DNA from: Gigaspora margarita | Taxonomy: Eukaryota; Glomeromycota; Glomeromycetes; Diversisporales; Gigasporaceae | NCBI GenBank assembly: GCA_009809945.1 | Contig: WTPW01000855.1 | Location: forward strand, 93,176-157,175 | Direction of reading: 5' to 3' | DNA length: 64,000 nt | Part shown: positions 11,410 through 22,824 of the stretch, one piece after another | Numbering within the stretch: position 1 is the first letter of the stretch | Layout of the letters: each line of letters starts with the position of its first letter | The notes under the pieces: model-generated | What the model was told of the DNA's origin: nothing | Seen by the model: the letters and a program-made list of their open reading frames with translations, nothing else | The model's database searches: none | Made by a program: the position numbers and the translations under genes

Positions 11410-11975
11410 AATTGATTCTAATTTTATGTACTAAATAAACTTATTTAGTATCTAAAAATATATTAAATTGGCAGAATTGTTTTATTTTACTTGAAATTTG
11501 AAGAATAATACTTAAATTTGATTTTTGATCAAAAATCTAAAATTATGCATCTATTCTTCAAATTTCAAGTAAAATAAAAAAATTTTGCCAATTTGATATA
11601 TTTTTAGGTGCTAACAAGTTTACTTAGTGCATAAACTAAAATAAATTAATGAAAATTTGTAAATTATAAGATTTTATAGAATTTTATTAATAAAATTCTA
11701 TAAACTAATTCATAAAATTTTACTAACCAGATTTAGACCAGACACAAACTTGACTAAAAATCTAAATATAAAAAATATAAAAGTCTAAGTTAGTGTTCTG
11801 ACCCATCATGAAAATTTCAAACTAGGTCACTTGGGTGAACACTAGGTAATAAAAAAAATTTTGCTATAAGAAGGCAGTTTAATTTTTTTTAAAAAAAAAG
11901 TAAAATTTCAAAAAAAATAGGTTAAAAAAAAAGAGAAAAACAAAATAAAAAAAATTGGCTGAAAAAAAAAACTTA

Positions 11976-13271
11976 TAGTAGTCTACCATATTATTATGAA
12001 CACTTTTTGAGCAGCTATTGCTCAAAATCGGGTAAGTAAATGCAGCACAAAATTTATATTGTATGACCGGTTGATCTAACAGTACAACATACTAAAATTT
12101 TATGCAATTTCATTATGTTGTGAAGAAGTTATGCAAAAAAACTAAAATTTTGATTTTTTTATTTGTATGAAAGTAAAAATTTTATATTTTCTTTTTTTTT
12201 TTTAAAAAATAAATTTTTATATAAAAAAAAAAACAACTAATTATATTATAATATTCGATGGGTCTGCTCCAGTTTCTATAAAAGCATCAACCTGATTGGA
12301 GATGCTGGCAACCAGTCTGCAGTGGTGTTTCATACCATGATTTTTTAGCAAGAGCATCTGGCTCTATGAGATTACTAACGCAACTGATTTTCTATTTTTC
12401 ATTTGTTTCATGCTAGAGGAACCCAGAAAAAGATGCATGTAGGTGACAATACACTACTTATGATATTCAAGTGCCCATTTATACCTTATTTCCATATTTC
12501 AGCCATGATAAGAGGCTTTGGGGGCAACATAAGAGGACAAGCCCAAACTGTGCAAAGCATGGCGCATGGTACTCTCAGAAATTGTTTTTTTGCTTTGACA
12601 ATTGTGTAGGTTGGTTATTTGTATAAGGCTGAGACAGCGGTTGCTATCTGTGACTAAGTCTTTAAGGTTTTTAAGATCCAAGGGTATTAGAGTTTTCGGT
12701 TGACTAGTTCTTTTTTTTTGAATTTCTGTGCCTGACTTACTGTGCTGCTTTATGATGTTCCCCACGGAACTTTTACTACAACTGCTATTGTACAAAGTGA
12801 ATCACCTCTTTGGTGTCCATAAATTATGGCTCCTTGCTGTCTTTCTGTTAAATCTTTCTTCACGCCTATTTTTTGTGGAAAAAAAAAATTAAGATGCAGA
12901 TTTGTTTTTTTTATGCTGATTGGTTATTTGGATATACGTTTTTTTATATCGCATAATGTGACCTGGGTATCACACTACATTTGAGTGAAATTTGAACTGA
13001 TTTGAGCAAAAAATCGATTTTTTGTGAATTTTTTTTTAAAAAAAAAAAATTCTAAAAATTTCAAAAATCAATTTTCATACAAACCCGAAAATGGTACTTT
13101 GTACTAACTTTTGCATAACTTCGGCGCTATCTAATTAAATTGTACCAAATTTTAGTATGTTGTACCATTAAATCGACTGGTCACATGATTAAAAGTTTGT
13201 GCTACGTTTACTTACCTGATTTTGAGCGATGGCCACCCAAAAAGTGTCCATAATAATATGGTAGGCCACTG
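11976..13271 (-). mobile_element. Tc1/mariner-like transposon with ~250-bp TIRs
   Basis: Left end TAGTAGTCTACCATATTATT and right end on the other strand CAGTGGCCTACCATATTATT. The match continues through GACACTTTTTG, GCTCAAAATCRGGTAAGTAA, TGACCRGTYGATYTAAYGGT and ACAACATACTAAAATTT to about 250 bp. TA flanks at 11974-11975 and 13272-13273. The single gene between them is a transposase remnant on the minus strand. Element length of about 1.3 kb is normal for Tc1, but the TIRs are much longer than the usual tens of bases. Confidence 0.9.
12255..12870 (-). pseudogene. Broken Tc1-like transposase
   Basis: The first readable part, KKDLTERQQGAIIYGHQRG (about 12868-12810), looks like the N-terminal HTH start of Tc1 transposases. 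After a one-base shift the frame 12795-12499 continues SVGNIIKQHSKSGTEIQ, then RTSQPKTLIPLDLKNLKDLV and ISESTMRHALHSLGLSS. This matches the paired HTH, the RxGRP-like linker and the STVRRxLxxxGL motif. Downstream only WALEYHK (Tc1: WAxxHxxW) and a short C-terminal stretch remain, with stops. The DDE catalytic acidic residues are not recognisable. The enzyme would cut and paste the element at TA sites; this copy cannot. It is about half the usual ~340 residues. Confidence 0.85.
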
Positions 13272-13274
13272 TAA

Positions 13275-14780
13275 AAAAAAAAAAAGTGTTTATCACTATT
13301 TTTACTTTTTTTTTCCTTTCTTTCTCTTTTTTTTCTTTTTCTTTTTCTCTTCAATTGATTTGATCAACTTATATTAATTTGTAGATTATTACAGGTTATC
13401 AATTTGGCAAGATCAGTTTGGTGTGTTATTCATTAGCAGGTAATATAAGATAGAGCCTCGGACATCTCTTATATAGGTAGCAAATTAGTTAAAATTTAAA
13501 CCCAGATCCAAATTTAAAATTTGGCAAATTAGTATTAATTTAAATAATGATCACATTTTGAATTTTGGTGAAACATTTAAAATTTCGTATTGTTATATTT
13601 AATATTTTGTTGATTTATTCTTTTTTGAAGGATTATTTAATAAAAATAAATACACCAAACAAATAACAATTTTGCTCATATAAAGAGGTTGCTTAAAGCC
13701 GGATATGTTAGGATTAGTTTTTTAATGCATTATTCAAATATAAATCAGATATCAATTAGTAAATAAAAAAATGTATATATGACATATATTGTAATTCATA
13801 TCATATTACTTTATTTAATTAATAAAGAATGCACAAAATCGACAAGATTCACCTTGACATTGCACTTCTTTTTCTGTTTTTTTTTTAGCTAAAAAGTTAA
13901 TAGTAATAGTATTTCTGATTAGGATTAATGACTGATCCTAGTCTATCTGAATTGCTTTCGGCACATCCCTGCCTTGCCATTTTTTTGATCTGTTGAATTA
14001 TGTTAACTTGAATTAAAAAAATATTACACAATATATTTCTTAAAATGATGTTCTACTCAATAGCCTTAGCACAAACTAAACTAAACTATTCTGACAACAA
14101 TTCTGGCAACAATTTTAAATAAAAACCTGTAAGCAATTATGGCAATATAATATATAGATTTTTTGAAGCACAAGATATTAATAAAGTTTAAAACTGGGTG
14201 GAGTAAAAAATGGTAATTGAGAATATTGTTACTCAATTATAATATTTTAAATATCTAAGTTATTTTTTTGCATTCATTAATTAGCCACAAATGAATAGGC
14301 ACATAAGGATTCTAATGTCAATTACAACTTGAAAAAAATGTTAATCGAGAACAAATATCAATCGCCATGGATTTCTTATAACACATTTAAAAATATTAAA
14401 GAAAAAGGTAGTTTTGCAAATATTGTTGGAGTAATCCAATATTCAACCAATATAGTAATTTTATCAGTTTTGTAATACAAAAAATAATATTACTGGAAAA
14501 GCAAAACAATATTAAGAGCATTGAATAAATGTTCACGGCTAGTATTCTTAGGATCTTTAGTATGTAGGTACACTACAATATACTGCTTAAATCGAATAAT
14601 ATGCTTTTTTAATAGCATTTGGCCAAGGATGCTGGATATCAGATACAAGTTTTAATAGATCATATAAAACAACATATTGTAAATCTAAAATTTAATACTT
14701 ACCTTGTGAATAATGGTGCGATCACATAGCTATAGTATTTATCTCCTATAGGACCTTTGTTATAAATAAATAAAATACAC
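13275..14780. other. AT-rich spacer, nothing recognised
   Basis: A CTCGGACATC word near 13456 weakly recalls the 7713-8435 element. Otherwise no gene, TIR pair or tandem array was seen. Confidence 0.45.
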
Positions 14781-14783
14781 ATA

Positions 14784-15909
14784 CAGCCAAACCTCCATAT
14801 AGTCACCCTCTATATAGTCACAAAACCAATATAATCACTTTTGTAAGTTTACCAACCTTTTTACTATAATTTTCACTTTATATAAGCACATTTGCATTAT
14901 AATCACTATCACAATTTTTTATTTACCATCTATATAAAACTACCCCTACATAATCACATTATTATTATAATATTTTGAATTAATTATTTTATTATTATAA
15001 ATATTTTTGTATGTTATTAATTATTATTTTTTAACAAGTAAATTTGTTTTTTTTAATAATCGATTATCTTTTCTACATATAAACTTAAAATTATACTAAG
15101 TAAATCAATAAAAATGCTCTAAGTAACCTTGTTCAGAAGATAAAATTACATATATTCTGAAGTTTTCAAATAATTTGAATAATATTTTATTATTACACTT
15201 TTACAATTTACGTTTAGGTAAAAAAAATTAAAAAAATTAAAAATTTTTTAACTTAATCGTAAATTATAAAAGTGTATTAATAAGATTTTAACCAAATTAT
15301 CTCAAAATTTCAGAGTATATGTAGCTTTATATCCTGAATAACTTTACTTAGATTATTTTTATCGATTTAGTTTAGATAATTTTGACTTTAATATGTAGCT
15401 ACGATATACGATTCTTTTAAAAAAAATTAAAAAAATTTTTTAAAATAATCGTATTGTTCAGGATATAAAATTACATATATACTGAAATTTTAAGATAATT
15501 TGGTTAAAATCTTATTAATACACTTTTATGATTTACGGTTAAGTTAAAAAATTTTTAATTTTTTTAATTTTTTTCGTCTAAGCATAACTTGTAAAAGTGT
15601 AATAATAAAATATTATTCAAATTATCTCAAAATTTTATAATATATGTAATTTTGTCTTCTGAACAATGTTACTTAGAACATTATTATCAATTTACTTAGT
15701 AAGATTTTAAATTTTATATATAGCAATTATAATCGATTATTTAAAAAATAAAAATTTTTATTTATTAAAACTTCTATATAATCACAATTTTTTTTTATAT
15801 GCAATTTTATTATAATTGTGATTATATAGAATTCCTCTATATTAGTCACATTTCTATATAATCACTACTTTTCATATCCTGAGGGTATGACTATATGGAG
15901 GTTTGACTG
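14784..15909. mobile_element. pogo/Tigger-like non-autonomous element (1126 bp)
   Basis: Ends CAGCCAAACCTCCATATAGT and CAGTCAAACCTCCATATAGT. TA at 14782-14783 and 15910-15911. TATAGTCAC/TATAATCAC words are directly repeated 3-4 times inside each end. CAGTCAAACCTC-type ends are established for pogo/Tigger elements of animals, plants and fungi. No transposase; the interior holds the nested foldback at about 15040-15735. Confidence 0.85.
15040..15735. repeat. Nested multi-arm foldback with the M2 core
   Basis: AATAATCGATTAT at the left pairs with ATAATCGATTATT at the right. Between them four M2-type words (for example CTTCTGAACAATGTTACTTA, and CCTGAATAACTTTACTTAGA) and the arms AATTTACGTTTAGG/ATTTACGGTTAAG alternate in orientation. 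It is a palindrome within a palindrome, centred near 15400. Confidence 0.7.
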
Positions 15910-16053
15910 TAGTTACATATAAATCACCAAATATTTTTGTATAGTTTGTATAAAAATAAAAATTTAAACATGAGCTACATATGTATATTGTACAGTACAG
16001 TTGGTAGCTACAACTTTAACACCTAATTTTTGCAAGGCTTTTTCAATACCACT

Positions 16054-16495
16054 AGTAATACGAATCAAAAATCGAATTAATCGATTAGTTGTAAAGTTGA
16101 CAACTAATCGTTTGAATTTTACAGACCCAACTTAGTCGATTAATCGATTAGTCGACTAATCGATTAGTTGATTGGCCAACTAATCGATTAATCGACTAGT
16201 CGATTGGTCAATTAATTGACTAGGCAATTGGTCATTTAATCAACCGATCATATAAGAATATCAACTCGGCTGTTTCAGCTGCTACCTTATGTGTATTTTA
16301 CCAAGTTTCATTTATTATTTATTCAACTAATCGATTAGTTGGCCAATCGATTAGTTGGTCAATCGATTAGTCAACTAATCGATTAATCGATTGGCCAACT
16401 AATCGATTGGTTGAATAAATTCGATTAATCGATTAGTTGGATAAAATGATCCATCAACTAATCGATTGAAAAATTTTTATCGATTTGTATCACTA
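16054..16495. mobile_element. hAT-like element filled with ATCGATTAG words (442 bp)
   Basis: Ends AGTAATACGAATCAAAAATC and (other strand) TAGTGATACAAATCGATAAA. The perfect direct repeat AATACCACT lies at 16045-16053 and 16496-16504. Roughly 25 ATCGATTAG/CTAATCGAT words fill both halves, around a non-repetitive middle (16225-16320). An 8-9 bp duplication fits hAT. Confidence 0.75.
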
Positions 16496-16676
16496 AATAC
16501 CACTCCAATAGTATATTTGCAAATACGAAATAGAGGAAGGGACCTTAAATTGTATCAGTTATAATAATTATAATTGAAGTGAAGTCAATTGACATGAGCA
16601 TAATAAAGAATATACAATACCTAGTTTATCAAAACTAAAGACCTAAAAAAAAAAATTAAATGAGAATAGTGATCTT

Positions 16677-16940
16677 CTACAATAAAAATTTAATTTCGCT
16701 CAAAATACTGTGGCACAATATAATAGATAATCTTAGAGCACAATAGTTTGGTCTTACTGGCATTTCTGGCAATGTTCTTTTTGTTGGCTTGCCATTTTTT
16801 GAATTATCAACTGATCGCAGGAGCTTAAAGTTTGTACCAAATATTTCAATAATGCTTAGTTGTTGTTTAGTTTGAAGCAAGGCGATTGAAGTAGCTAAAA
16901 TCAATTTTGCAATCGACCATTTAAGCTGTGCTATTCTTGC
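16677..16940 (-). CDS. Hypothetical coding fragment
   Basis: An open frame of about 80 codons (it can be extended 5' of the ATG to about 16940: AQLKWSIAKLILATSIALLQ and so on) has ordinary codon use and sits between repeats. No family is recognised and there is no clear intron. It could be an exon of a decayed host gene or chance. Confidence 0.25.
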   Translation of the reverse strand, partial: ARIAQLKWSIAKLILATSIALLQTKQQLSIIEIFGTNFKLLRSVDNSKNGKPTKRTLPEMPVRPNYCALRLSIILCHSILSEIKFLL

Positions 16941-17295
16941 AAAATCTGCAAATATATGTAAAGAACTTAGCCCTAAAAATTATTATAATACAATTATTCC
17001 TAGTAAACTTTTTCACTCACACACCATTCCCAGCTACATATATATAAAAATAGGAAATCGGGAAATCAGATTATTAATCAAAATTTAACTTTTTATTTAT
17101 ATAATGATAATAATAAATCAAATAAATTATTTTTATTATCATATTCAATGGACACTCAATTTACAAACTTGAATATAAGCAAGGAACTCACTTCGTATGT
17201 CAAATGTGTTTGTATATTAACTCAAGCACTACACAAATATAATTAAACTAATATTGTCAAATATACATACACAAGAATTTTTAATCAAGTCCTTA

Positions 17296-17461
17296 GGGGC
17301 ATGCCATTTATTATGTAATTTTTACCATGGATACATGGTCAGAGGTGGTTATCACATCTATATATGATCATAAGCAATCTGAAATAGATAAAGTGATCAC
17401 ACCATACATGGATAAGAGTAGCTACTAAGTAAAAAATATTATCTAATAAATGGCACGCCCC
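17296..17461. mobile_element. PIF-like MITE (166 bp)
   Basis: TIRs GGGGCATGCCATTTATTATG and GGGGCGTGCCATTTATTAGA, flanked by TTA at 17293-17295 and 17462-17464. Internal CCATGGATACATGG/CCATACATGG words. No coding capacity. Confidence 0.8.
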
Positions 17462-17469
17462 TTACTATA

Positions 17470-18014
17470 TGCTGGAGGCATTTTAAAGAGTTATTTTTAG
17501 TGAAAGCCTTTAAAACTCAATAAAAATCTAAAAATTAGGCTATTAAAAATTTATCTTTAACTTTACTTGATATTACAAAATTTTACAAGTCGAATTTAAA
17601 AAAGAAGAAATCAGGAAAATTGCACTGATTTTTCATAATATTGTGATTTTCACCTGCATACACCTTTTATTAATATCAGTTTCACCTGATTACATGCCGA
17701 ATTTATGCTGAATTGCACCAATAATCAATATCAATCAGGATTAACTATTTTATAATTTTATATAAATCGGGTTATTGCATAAATTTGCAAATTAGGGATA
17801 TAGCAAATTTAATTTAATAATGATCAGCATATATTGGTTTAGAATAAGATAGATGCCTGATTTTTTTTATTTCGAATTGCAGATATAAATTTAGACTAAT
17901 TATATGTTTATTGGTTTTCGTTTTAGACCTATAGGGCTTATTTATTTTAATATAATTATTTGGCTTTAGTACTATTTATAGGAAACCGACCACACATAAT
18001 TCTGGATGTAAATA
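17470..18014. other. AT-rich spacer
   Basis: No gene or repeat boundary seen between the PIF-like MITE and the hAT-like MITE. Confidence 0.5.
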
Positions 18015-18022
18015 CCTGCAGT

Positions 18023-18302
18023 CAGTGTTGTCATGGGACAGCTTTGGACAATGATTTGGACAATCTTGGACAATCTTGGACAATTAAATAAAGTAAAATT
18101 ACTTAAAATTTCATTAAGATAACCTATATTAATTTTAACTGGAATGTGTTCAGCACCTAAAAAAATATATAGTTATATATTTTTTAAATAGATTTATTAA
18201 TTATTAAAGCCTGGACAAGCTTTGGACAATCTTGGACGTTTGGACAATTTTGGACGTGGACAAGCCAAAAAAGGCTATGGACAGCCAAAATGTACAACAC
18301 TG
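18023..18302. mobile_element. hAT-like MITE, family H1 copy 2 (280 bp)
   Basis: Ends CAGTGTTGTCATGGGACAGC and CAGTGTTGTACATTTTGGCT, with the perfect 8-bp duplication CCTGCAGT at 18015-18022 and 18303-18310. Near-identical to 9226-9505 in reverse orientation and of exactly the same length. Confidence 0.9.
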
Positions 18303-18843
18303 CCTGCAGTATTAAATTATTTGCCAAATATAGTTTGATTACTTTATTTAATAAGTATATAATATTGATATAAAATCAAAATAAAATCTTTTTTAGAGAA
18401 ATTTTTTCTTCAATCTTATATTAGATTGATTTTGTATTGATAAGTAATAGATAGAGCTATTTGTATGAATATAGCTAGTTCAAGCAAAAAATTTTGTTTC
18501 TAATGTTGAACAATAGGACCTCTGACTAGTTTTCTTAGGTGCAGTCATAACCTTCAAGAATAGAACTAGGTTCCGACTATTTCCTCTCTAAATTTTAATT
18601 TTTTCTTTTATGTTTATAAACTATTTAAGAGGGTGTGTTCATCACTATAATTGTTGGCATAGGAAGAAGAGGAAGACCCAATAAGTTTCCCATAGTTTAG
18701 TTCACTGAACTATGAAATAAGAAATAGTTTGAGTATATCCATCTCAAAATTTATTTAAAATATAAAATATTTACAAAATGCATAACTATCATCATCATTA
18801 TCTGTATAACAAGGAGAGGAGGATGTGATAAGCTTCTAAGTTA

Positions 18844-19325
18844 CTGTATATTGTCAAAAATAAGCTGCCTTCAAAAATAAGCTACCCTTTCTCTTTTGGT
18901 TAAAAAGCTCAAAAACATCTTTGATCCAAAATAAGCTACTCACAATTGACAAAAATTGCTACATAGTAAAGTCCAACCTTTACTAAGCAAAATAATTAAA
19001 GTTGCTTAAGCAAACTTATTCAGGAGATCAAAATACATATACTCTAAAATTTTTAACAAAATTGGAGAACTTTTTATTAATTGATTTTAATTTTTATATT
19101 CAATGAAGAGATTAAAATTTTATTAAAAAAATATATAAAAATTAAAAGTCAAATAATAAAAAGTACTCCTATTTTGATGAAACTTTTAAAATATATGTAG
19201 TTTAGTCCCTAAACAAGTTTCTTTTGTTGCTAATAATTGATTTACATAGTAGAATTTAGACTTTACTATGTAATGACTATTGCTATTATCAATTGACCAA
19301 AAATTGATTATATCTAAAATGCAGT
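18844..19325. repeat. Foldback element with the M2 core; AATAAGCTACC-type end
   Basis: Left end TA then CTGTATATTGTCAAAAATAA, with AATAAGCTRCC repeated. The arms from about 18955 (ATAGTAAAGTCCAACCTTTA, then CTTAAGCAAACTTATTCAGG) pair with 19190-19300. The right terminal end is degraded. The closest relatives are 41845-42154 and the truncated copy at 63660-64000. Confidence 0.65.
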
Positions 19326-19544
19326 GTAACAAAGTACATAAAGTATATGTACTGTACTTAGATATAATTGGCTAATACTAACTTAAGTTTGTCACATAAA
19401 AAAGCTTGGTATATAAAAAAAAGTTTAAATAATCTGGCATGTAAAAAAGTTCTTTAAAAAAAACACATTTAAAAGTTTTTATAACAAAAAATATATATAT
19501 AACTCAGCTAAGCCACGATTTTTGTTTGAGAATAAATGAAGTAG

Positions 19545-19747
19545 AAACATACTCAAGCCCACTTAGCTAGCAATAAATTTTGTGGAGCTATTGTTGATGA
19601 GCGCATAGTATTTTGTGTGTGTGAACAAAAAATTATTCTAGATAATGACTATGATGAATCAAAACTTATAGAACATTCTAAAAATTCAAGATGTAAATTG
19701 AATAATAAAAAAAGCAGCTTGGATTATCTGGTACGAACACTACTTTG
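19545..19747 (+). pseudogene. Cysteine-rich coding fragment, zinc-finger-like
   Basis: From about 19566 the plus strand reads SNKFCGAIVDERIVFCVCEQ, then IILDNDYDESKLIEHSKNSR and CKLNNKKSSLDYLV before a stop near 19747. It has no start codon of its own; an AG acceptor just upstream (CTTAG) is plausible. C, CxC, H and C spacing suggests a metal-binding fold like those in DNA-binding domains of eukaryotic transposases or regulators. Family not recognised. Likely an exon relic. Confidence 0.4.
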
Positions 19748-19749
19748 TA

Positions 19750-20380
19750 CATACTAGAGCCGATTGTGATCATGTGATGAAATGTAGTGAATGTCGATGT
19801 TGATGAAATGAAACAATCAATAACGATAAAACGGGATGAAATCGGAGAGGAAAAAAAAGTTTAAGCTAGAATTATTATTTGTGGGAAAATAATGTCAAGC
19901 ATGGTGATGACTGTGATAATATTTAGTACAGTATTATTATGAAATTCGGTATAGGTCATGCTGAGCTAGGATATGATCGAGGAGTAAATGGTGTTCATTG
20001 TATTCCAGTTAGGGATATTAATTATAATTTCTGGTGAAGGTTTTGAAGGAAATATAAACCGGGTAACCATTGCTTTAAATTAGATAACCTGATTTGTAAC
20101 CGATTTGCCAACTTTCTACTAGTGTACGTAAAAGTAAATTAACAAAAGCATCTCTTTTTCAAGTTTCAAATAACTTGAGTAGGATACATTTATTGAATAC
20201 AACATTTCGCATTTGTCTTATATAATGCAGAGTATAAATTTTAAGCTTAAAAGAAACCTAAACTATTAACATTTCTGTGCGATTAAAATCTATAGTAAAA
20301 TAGTATATCATCTCTCAACTCCAATTTTTTTTCCAGTGTGCTAATATTATATAAAGTTTTTTTTCTGCTTGAAGCACCTC
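19750..20380. other. Spacer between two coding relics
   Basis: Moderately AT-rich with GATGAAATG words around 19770-19830; no feature assigned. Confidence 0.4.
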
Positions 20381-20384
20381 ATTT

Positions 20385-21160
20385 TCATAGTGCATACATT
20401 TTATGATTTCTTTCAACTTCGAAATTTCCTAAAACTTTATCATGTCGCTGTGTGAGTAAATTTATATTACTCTCTAATTTCACATGTTGATCCGTAAGTA
20501 ATTTTACATTATTTTCTAACCCCAGAATTTTTTGATTTTGATATTCAATTTTTCTGTTTTGGAATTCTTCACGTAATTCATATTCCATTGATTGGATCCA
20601 CATGGGATCAAAATCTTCATCATTTAAAGAAATATCTTCACTAGATGTTCGGATATTTGACATTGGCATACAAATATCTTCAGTTGAAGTTCTTTTATGG
20701 CTGCTGTAGAATGTGAAAATGTGATCGTTGAATGATTGCCTGATGTAGAATTAGGAACATTAAGATCCTTTATAGCTGCCGTCAAATTACTATCATCGTG
20801 TGCTAATGTTTCAGAAATATTATGTGATGAAATGTTCGTTGCAGGTTTGCCAGATGTAAAAATACTAACTGTAGTATAACTATTAAGAACATCATGTGTT
20901 AATGTTGCATGAATGTTGCTAGCTGTAGGAACATCGCTTCTATAATTTGCTTTAAGTGTTATGGCTCCCTTTTCTTGCCAGGGATTCTACAAAGTGAGAT
21001 GTATTAATACTGCTTTTGAATATTTTATTTTAAAATAATTAAATTTACTTAGAACGATACATACGACTGTTCTTTTTAAGTAATTTATCGGCTTTCTTTC
21101 GATTTTCTTTGTGAAATTTTGTTATTGCATTCATATATATTTCTTAATTATTTTTTGAAA
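20385..21160 (-). pseudogene. Unrecognised two-exon gene remnant with C-terminal coiled coil
   Basis: Minus strand from about 21134: MNAITKFHKENRKKADKLLK continues to MYRS. A GTAAAT donor follows (about 21048) and TTTGTAG acts as acceptor (about 20988). The next exon reads NPWQEKGAITLKANYRSDVP onward for about 110 codons, rich in Ser/Thr/Asn. A one-base shift near 20705 leads into the 94-codon frame 20669-20385: ICMPMSNIRTSSEDISLNDE, then DPMWIQSMEYELREEFQNRK and a heptad-like Leu/Glu/Asn stretch ending HKMYAL. The first exon is also slightly out of phase, so this copy is broken or the intron is misplaced. No family recognised. It abuts the gypsy RT remnant on the same strand, perhaps its insertion target. 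Confidence 0.45.
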
Positions 21161-21186
21161 GTTTTCTTTCTTTATCGCGATTTCCG

Positions 21187-21838
21187 TTAGGATAGACGAT
21201 CTTTCACCCACGTCATCTTGATACGCCGCAGCAATGACTTTCCACCTTTACGATCTATCAATCTCTGAAATGTTTCGCTCGCATTCTTCAGTTCCATACA
21301 CATTACAGTGTATCGTAGTACTCCAAGGGAGGTGGCCACAGCTACTTTATCACGGTCCTTCTCTCTGATACCTATTTGCCAGTAGCCTTTAAATGCATCT
21401 ACTGATGAGTACCAATCGTGACCCGCTGCTTGTTCCAAAATACTGTATCCCGGATTATAGGTAAGGGTAGTTATCTTTAATGATATACTTATTGAGTGGT
21501 TTCATATTTCCAACCGCTCTTAATTTGTCTCTTCCTCCATCTTTCTTATGAACCGGAAAACAGTGGTACGCGTATTCACCGGACCCTTTTTCTAACAATC
21601 CACATTCTATCATTTCTTTTAGGTGGTTTTCGAATGTAATTCTTATTTCGGGATTATTTATCCTTATTGGTCGTAATCTCATTGAAGGGACGATTGNATC
21701 GCCGGTTCTGACCTCATACTCTACAAGATTCGTTCTTCCAATGTCTTTTAGTTCATATGCAAAGACTTCGGGTACTCTTCTTATTAACCGGTCAATAATT
21801 ATTGTCCTTATTGATTCGTTNCTAACCAGAGGTCTCAA
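21187..21838 (-). pseudogene. Gypsy reverse transcriptase, N-terminal half
   Basis: Frame 21838-21455 shows the RT entry region: EYEVRTGD, RPIRINNPEIRI, EMIECGLLEKGSGEYAYHCF and PVHKKDGGRDKLRAVGNMKP, ending LNKYIIKDNYP. Frame 21438-21187 continues WYSSVDAFKGYWQIGIREKD and VMCMELKNASETFQRLID (RT motifs around LDxxxGYWQ and MPFGLxNAPxTFQ). In another frame IAAAYQDDV follows, a YxDD-like catalytic box. The rest of RT, RNase H and integrase are absent. Two single-base Ns lie at 21697 and 21821. Confidence 0.85.
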
Positions 21839-21856
21839 GTTTATGAGAGCGCTATT

Positions 21857-22824
21857 TTACATTGTTAATCTTGAAACGACAAGTATGTCCTTCCCATCGA
21901 TAGCATTATCGTCACTTTTACCATTGGTGTTCCAATAATTTATTCTCCCACAAAATGAAAGTCCTTCTAGATGTTCACATACTACAGGTTCAATTTCTTG
22001 CACTACAACGTTACGCTTATTTTTTGCCTTATGCAAAATTTTTTGCACCCTGTTGTCATTACACGAATGATCCAATTCATCAATTTCGATTCTTCTTACT
22101 GCCATTATGTCTTCAACTTCATCATAATCGCTTTCGTCATCACTATCGATGTCATTCACATAGTTGTCTTGAACTTCACTAATCCAACTTTTGGGGACCG
22201 TTGATACAACAAAAGACGCGGATCTTGTATGTGATGTAATCGTACACCAGTATTCAGTTCCCTTAAAACCCAAGGTACATTGTGCACGCGCATTCCATGG
22301 CATACCTAACAGGACGTCGAAGCTTGCGGTTTCCATCACGTAAAATCCTTGGTATACATCAACTCCTTCCATTTCTACTTATACGTTGGGTATGTATCCT
22401 ACAAATTGACTAATTCTGCCATTCTTCCTTTACCAGTGACTTCATTCCACTTTAATCCTCTCCTTTCAGCGTACTTCTTTAACATAAGATTTATTCAGGA
22501 ACTGGATCAATCGGTGCCTTTACGATATCCCCATTTATGCTAACTGTCCATACGGGTACAACTTCCCATTTTTGATTTATTGTTCTGTATTATTCCACGT
22601 ACAATTCGAATCTTTACGTTTTGATCATCTACACTATCTCTTTTTCGTCGTATTAATGCTTTTATTATCTCTGAGCGTGCTTTCGGCGACCATTTGAACA
22701 ACTGTCCGAGAGTAATGGTTATCTCCACCCTTTTTAAGATATCTAGTTCATCCGATAATTCCGAGAAAGGTATCTCGATTCGATATTTTCTTGTGCTGGC
22801 TCTAAAATTTTTCCCCTTTTCCAT
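21857..22824 (-). pseudogene. Gypsy protease-region remnant
   Basis: The first part (22824-22540) reads IEIPFSELSDELDILKRVEI and links Gag to protease. Then SINGDIVKAPIDPVPE (about 22550-22495) sits where the retroviral-type aspartic protease usually has a D-S/T-G motif; here it is D-P-V, so catalysis is unlikely. The frame 22372-21857 begins with the usual protease end FYVMETASFDVLLGMPW. Stops and shifts lie between. It continues with an acidic linker (DSDDESDYDEVEDI) leading into RT. Confidence 0.7.

Larger units (their letters stand above)
9640..11800. repeat. Palindromic satellite array A (unit about 310-340 bp) with CTGGGTC-type flanks
   Basis: Unit starts (TTTTTAGRTGCTRAACAAG) occur at about 9708, 10296, 10610, 10919 and 11595; the two wide gaps are explained by insertions at 10040-10280 and 11051-11390. 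Each unit has two symmetry centres. One is TATAGAATTTTATTAATAAA and the other is TTTTTGATCAAAAATCCAAA, so the array reads nearly the same on both strands. The left edge (9650-9700) carries repeated AGTCTGGGTCCAGTCTGGGT words and the right edge carries TTTAGACCAGACAC, related to 27690-27800. No coding capacity. Confidence 0.8.

Noticed and set aside
12403-12609. 68-codon plus-strand ORF
   Set aside because: It lies opposite the Tc1 transposase remnant, which carries the recognisable motifs.
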